From: Deroplatys truncata
Lineage: Eukaryota; Arthropoda; Insecta; Mantodea; Mantidae
DNA: 64,000 nt
Direction: 5' to 3'
NCBI GenBank assembly: GCA_030765065.1
Contig: CM060988.1
Coordinates: forward strand, 198,522,565 to 198,586,564
Both the position numbers and the translations under genes were made by a program. Under the pieces are notes generated by a model that saw nothing but the letters and a program-made list of their open reading frames with translations, had not been told where the DNA came from and did no database searches. This document shows positions 59,164-64,000 of the stretch, one piece after another; positions within the stretch are counted from its first letter, which is position 1; the number at the start of each line of letters is the position of its first letter.

Positions 59164-59791
59164 TATGTACCGTCAGTTTTGATTCAATATATACAAAATG
59201 GGCAAAAGTACAAAGTGTTGGAGGTGTGGCAAGACCAAGGTGCTAATGTTTACTAAACAGCTGAATTTTGGAAACTGAATCAGCATTCGTTGGTGCACGA
59301 TGGCATTAGCAGTGAGCAGTAGAATATTTAAGTGGAAGAAGTTTGTTGTTTTAATGAAAAGCAGCAAAAAGGAAAGTTTTCCTCTTCTATAACTAGAGCC
59401 TGGATTATATGTAGCTACATTTTTATGCATGTATAAAAGGCAAATGTTGACGAGATGCACATATAGGAATGTTGTCTATAAATTTTATTTTATATTACAT
59501 ATTTCAGACCATACTACATAATTTTAACATTGCAGAATTATTTTACTTTTTTTTTATTATTTTGCGCTTCTATTAAATTATTGCTGTTATTATTATATTA
59601 TTTATTTGTTATCCAGTATCATGGCAGGAAAGGATAATTTGAATGTTTTATTATTGTTCTACCTATATAACATTGTCATCAGTTCCATACATTTGCATTA
59701 CATTGAAAGCTATTTTACACAAGTTCGATGCAGACGACTCATTTTAATATGCACCGTTGACTATTGCGAAGTTGGGTAATCTTTATTTTTA
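59164..59791. other. No gene recognised
   Basis: AT-rich; ends in the TA of the next element. Confidence 0.45.
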
Positions 59792-60449
59792 CAGGGTGGA
59801 AGGTAACCTAGATCATGTTTTTAAACTATGAAAGAGCATGTTGTTTTGAGTGTTTTTCCTTAATAAATTTTTTTCCATAACGCTTTCCATACTTGAGATT
59901 ATTACTATTTTATTTTGCACGATATTGCAACACAGCAAATTCAACAGGTTCACTTTTAATTCTTCAGCTTCTGCTGCTACGGCAATGAACAAATAAACGG
60001 ACAACTGCACATGATTGTAATGTAACCTAAATATCATACGGAATATGGAACTGAGGAAGCATTTACAATATTATACAAATTATTAATAGGTACACTTATA
60101 AAGGTAAATAAAAGCTTGAGAATCCCAAGTTGCATGAATATGCTTCCTTTCTTTGTAAATTGCAAATCTTTGTGAATAATTAAAGCAAGACAAGAACACA
60201 AAATCAATGAGAACTTTATTTTAATGTTTAAATAAATTGTTCAAAATGTGCACCCCTTGCCAATGCACTTGCTTCATGTTTTCTCCAATTCTGCTGCACT
60301 CTACAAAGTATGTCTGAGTTGTTTTTTTATTTGTTCCATTGCTCGAAGTATTTTTTCTTGCAACGTTCCACATCAGGCACTTCTCTAATGAATACGCGAG
60401 TTTTCATATCACCTCAAAGGAAAATTCTGATGCGGTACATTCACATAAC

Positions 60450-61151
60450 TTTCTCTACCCTCTATCGTTTATTAGTGAGTATCCATATTATTCTTATTAA
60501 AGTTTTTCTTTCTATCTACTTCATTTCAATCCAAAAAGCCTTTGCAGAAACAGCTACATTACACATTTCATAATAGATATGTAGGGAACGGCGATAGTCA
60601 AATGTTTAACAACTGGATGCTCTATGCAGACCTTAAAATTCCTTACTCTTTCCATGACATTGCAAGAAACAACAGAATATCAACAGCACTTGAAAAGAAT
60701 GACAAAGTATTGAACAATTCAAACCATTACTAACCAATATCTCAGAAGTGGCTTATGCCACAAAATAAACTTAATTTGAAATAAATTGTGTGTTTTAAAG
60801 AGATATACATTTACCAGTTATACAAGATTATATAAAATTTCTGAATGAAGTGGACTTCACAGCCTATTTGCAGAAAATTCAAGATATACATTTTGTCATG
60901 TAAATATCTTTGATATGGTATTTTAATCAAAATTGTTAAATACATTTGTTTTTGTTTTTTTAGGAAATCAAAATTTTCAAAAAATGTTCCATGTAAAGGG
61001 TAATTTGGGGTAGGGGCATTTTCTTGAAAATCTTTGTGTCGCATCTTTGGAAGATACTGAACTTAAATACCAAGTTTGGTATTTATCTGATGTTTTACTT
61101 CTGAGTTAAGCTGTTCACAGCAACACACACAGACCTTTTTCTAAAAATACT
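60450..61151 (+). repeat. R-family repeat, copy 5 (nested)
   Basis: Begins TTTCTCTACCCTCTATCG like copy 1 and follows it block by block to CACACACAGACCTTTTTC. The 3' hairpin end is missing. It divides the DUF4817-type transposase. Confidence 0.85.
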
Positions 61152-61515
61152 TTTTTTTAGATCTGGTGATCTTGGTGGCCATTTTATTGGCCCATTCCGA
61201 GTGATCCAGTGTTCTACATAGGTGTTGCATAGATGGCCACTCATGGCTCTATTTATGTGTTGAGATGCGCCATCATGTAACAGCCACATATCATTTGTTA
61301 CTGCCAGGGAAATATGTCTTGAAGAAACTGGAGATAGGTGGCTCTTGTCAAAACCCTAGAAAGAATCCACAGACTGATTAATGTGTTTCCTATGATTCCT
61401 GCCCAAACATTTACAGAAAATCTGTGCTGCAGGCTGTCTTGTCTTACTGGGTGTGTACATTATGGTAATTAGTTACTCCATTTCTGGTAAACGTTGCGTC
61501 ATCCTTGCAAGAACT

Positions 61516-61956
61516 TTAAGGGGAAAGAAACCAATTGGAAAAGTCTTCCCTTGGTGCATAATCTGCTTCATACTGGACGTGCTGAGTATGATAAGGACGT
61601 AGCCATTCTTCTTGTGATGTTGTCAAAACAGTCCAGTGGGATACGCTGATTGTGCAAGCTATACCATGGCTGCTGCTTCCAGGATCTTCTTCCATCCAGT
61701 GAAAGATTTCTTCTTCTGTGCAACATGAGGAATATGCTTCTTGTATGTAGAACTCTATGACAATGAAAACAACTATCCTGATGTGGTGCTTATCTATTTG
61801 GAAATCCTTCTTGATAAATTCTTGGTGCATTTGCCACATTATGATGTGTTTTAGTGTAAATGAGTAGCATTTCAAGATACTCAGCATTAGTAAAGTGAGC
61901 CATTTTGTAACTGATAATCTGCTGTTTCGAAAACAAGCCATAAGCACCATAAACAA
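61516..61956 (-). pseudogene. DUF4817-type transposase, N-terminal region
   Basis: Within the element at 59792-62320. The real frame starts MAHFTNAEYLEMLL near 61900 and has a stop after QEGFPNR; the longest open frame here is an out-of-frame reading. A helix-turn-helix DNA-binding role is known for this domain by family resemblance. Confidence 0.75.
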
Positions 61957-62320
61957 CAGCTGAAGTGCGTTTCTTTGAATCTTACAGTGTTGTCATGTTA
62001 TGTAGTCTTGTGACTAACAATGTAGATTCAACTCAGACAAATTTCTAAAGCTTATAATAATAGTAACAGTGTAAATTGTTTTAATTCAAAATGTACTTAC
62101 ACATGCAGAAAATATTTATCTTTGTATCTCCTGTAAGAAATATTTGAAAAAGCATTTAAGTTTCGTAAAATCTTCATTTAAAATAGAGTTAATATTAAGA
62201 AATTTTGGCTTTTTTCCCAAAAACTACTTTAAAAACAGCAAAACTGCACAAAGTGTTTTGTTCTATTCATTACAAAGAGTTATCCTGCTCAGGGATAATC
62301 ATAGGTCACCTTCCACCCTG

Positions 62321-63011
62321 TACATAAAAGCACATTGTCAGGTAGAAGATTGTGCATGGCACACCTATTTGGAAAAGTACATTAATTGTGCATCCAGTTC
62401 CATTGATATATAAAACCTTGAATGGGGACACTCGTCTTTAAGTACTTTGTAACAGAAGTGAAATTATGATGATGATGATGATGATGACAATTATTGTTAT
62501 TATTATCATCATCTCCAACTCAATTTGACTGCCTGAAAGTTCTATTTTTGAGCAAAAAATAAAATATTTTTATATAAAATTGCTTCATTACATATTTAGC
62601 CAGTTTTGGCTACATATTTATGTACAATTTTCTGAAATTGATATTACAAAAATCTGGGCCATATTTATAACATTCCCACTAAAAATTCGCCAGAAAAACC
62701 TTAGACATGACGGAAACAATTTTCTTCCACTCAACAAAATGTTATTTCAATGTTACAGAGTGCCACATATAGCATAGCAACTGATATGGCTTCAACAAGT
62801 AATTGGAATAACTATTAGATCCAGTAAATATCAACTTGTATATAGAGATACTTTTCTTAGTATCCTCTGTTAATATGAGAGTCAGAGCGAGTTATGCTTA
62901 AAATAAGAGATGCATAATTTGCAGGATTTCTTTCAGCATTTGTATTCCGTATGTTTATATTATGTGTACTCCTATTGATTTCTGCGATTGTTGTTCTTAT
63001 ATTTATTTACT
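62321..63011. other. No gene; (GAT)n microsatellite at 62466-62487
   Basis: About seven GAT units. No other feature. Confidence 0.6.
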
Positions 63012-63575
63012 TACTACTTACATATGGTAGTAGAGAAGGTATTGCATTCCACCCAAAAATTTCATATTGAGATACACATTTTGAGACTCCCTGAATCCAA
63101 AAAATGCATTTATAGAAAAAGTTCTGTGCATGTATCTGTGAATAACATAAACATAACTGACAAAAAGTCAGTTAAATACCAAACTTGGTATTTAAGATTA
63201 GCATCCTCCAAGGATGCAACATGATCCCTACCTCAAACTACTGTTTACATGGAAATTTTTTTTATATTTTCTCAAACATGGCTCTAATAATTTTAAAATA
63301 CCAAATGCTGAAGATATTTCAATGAGAAATAAAATGTTTATTTTGAATTTTATGGGAATGGCCTGTAAAGCCCCCTTCATTCTGAATGACTTTGGTATGA
63401 TTGGATTGTTAGAGCACACAATTTACAAGTGAAGTTTTTTTGTGGAATTAACCATTTTCGAGATACTTCTTCTTGGTTTAAATTTTCAGATACTTCTACT
63501 TTTTTCATATGGTAACTTCTCTATTTGTTTTTTCTCATAGTCATACAGAGAGCATGGAATTACAAAGCCAGTCAC
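63012..63575 (-). repeat. R-family repeat, copy 6 (reverse)
   Basis: Plus strand starts CATATGGTAGTAGAGAAGGT (3' end of R, reversed), then GAGACTCCCTGAATCC, TACCAAACTTGGTATTTAAG, and runs to GAGAGCATGGAATTAC. Truncated before the 5' tip. Confidence 0.75.
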
Positions 63576-63934
63576 ATAGTGATCTACTTTTTAAAAATTT
63601 ATCTTTTTAGCTTACTGTATGGTTATGCTTACAATGAAAGTTTATCTCAATTAACAAGAAATAGGTAGAAGTTTAAAAATATATGACCATATTTTGTAGG
63701 AGAATGTCACATGACCCCAATACATCAGTATTTTGTTTATTACGTGCCTGTTTTTCTATACATAAGCACAAAATTTATATTTTGTGTAACATATACTCAA
63801 GAATTTTGGGGAATATTAATTGTTATGCTTTAAGAAATATAAAAGCACTTATAAAGGTTAAAGCTCTAGCCAGAGCAATGTTTGCGAGACATGTTGGCAG
63901 GTTTGAACATGAGTAAGTCCTCTGATAATTATTA
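63576..63934. other. No gene recognised
   Basis: Short AT-rich stretch ending at TA before the next mariner tip. Confidence 0.4.
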
Positions 63935-64000
63935 CAAGGGCGGATAAAAAAGTAACGCACAATAATTTTTTTACAAAAGAGTTTAATAGTTAAAACAACA
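63935..64000. mobile_element. Mariner terminal end, cut by the window edge
   Basis: TA followed by CAAGGGCGGATAAAAAAGTA then ACGCACAATAATTTTTTTAC, a typical mariner tip. The rest of the element lies beyond the window. Confidence 0.75.

Larger units (their letters stand above)
59792..62320 (-). mobile_element. DUF4817-type TA-inserting transposon, complete, with a nested R repeat
   Basis: TIR CAGGGTGGAAGGTAACCTA at 59792 and CAGGGTGGAAGGTGACCTA (reverse complement) at 62320, flanked by TA. Minus-strand transposase: start near 61900 (MAHFTNAEYLEMLLIYTKTH; ANAPRIYQEGFPNR, the DUF4817 helix-turn-helix), HDGASQHINRAM, WITRNGPIKWPPRSPDL, then, after the R insertion, MKTRVFIREVPDVE and the C-terminal RGAHFEQF near 60245. 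Stops and frameshifts throughout. The R copy lies just after SPDL, next to the last catalytic residue. Confidence 0.9.

Noticed and set aside
1..64000. CRISPR array, operons or bacterial contamination
   Set aside because: No short regular direct repeats with spacers, no dense coding, and clear eukaryotic introns and retroelements throughout.

Overview
The window is animal nuclear DNA, very probably from an arthropod with a large, repeat-rich genome. It is AT-rich by eye, spliced genes have canonical GT/AG borders, and it holds Penelope, piggyBac, hAT, Tc1/mariner, several clades of non-LTR retrotransposon and tRNA-derived SINEs. An insect, perhaps polyneopteran, is my guess; nothing here fixes the species. 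There is no bacterial, organellar or viral gene set.

The only host gene that can be read through is a C2H2 zinc-finger gene on the minus strand (about 20021 down to 16085). It has a SUMO-motif-rich acidic first coding exon, a 41-nt micro-exon and a 12-finger exon, and all splice phases agree. The finger array once ran on to about 13707: a piggyBac element with TTAA target duplications (14178-16042) sits inside the array, and the fingers beyond it have decayed. Two further copies of the acidic first exon lie on the plus strand, one degenerate (28824-29187) and one open with good splice sites (51939-52353). No finger exon for either is visible in the window.

Almost everything else is mobile DNA. 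0-10 kb: a dispersed short family ('R', 429-1178), reverse-transcriptase remnants, a SINE, a tandem repeat and a broken DUF7869-type gene. 10-17 kb: a head-to-head Penelope pair, a second R copy, the broken finger array and piggyBac. 20-26 kb: a 5'-truncated non-LTR element with a 12-bp target duplication, next to an older retroelement that received a long-TIR MITE and a full-length SINE. 32-43 kb: SINE-B duplicates, a non-LTR element with RNase H, a hAT element with an 8-bp duplication and an inverted dimer of TIR elements. 43-55 kb: a mariner, further SINEs, a solo LTR and an odd LTR-PBS-inverted-LTR composite, then the second acidic exon. 56-64 kb: another mariner, a Tc1-like TIR element, a complete but dead DUF4817-type element carrying an R copy, and the start of one more mariner at the window edge.

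No transposase or reverse transcriptase here looks active: each has frameshifts, stops or changed catalytic residues. The most notable signals are the piggyBac-split finger array, the micro-exon gene model and its scattered first-exon paralogues, the LTR composite with both outer ends of the same polarity, and the undescribed R family.
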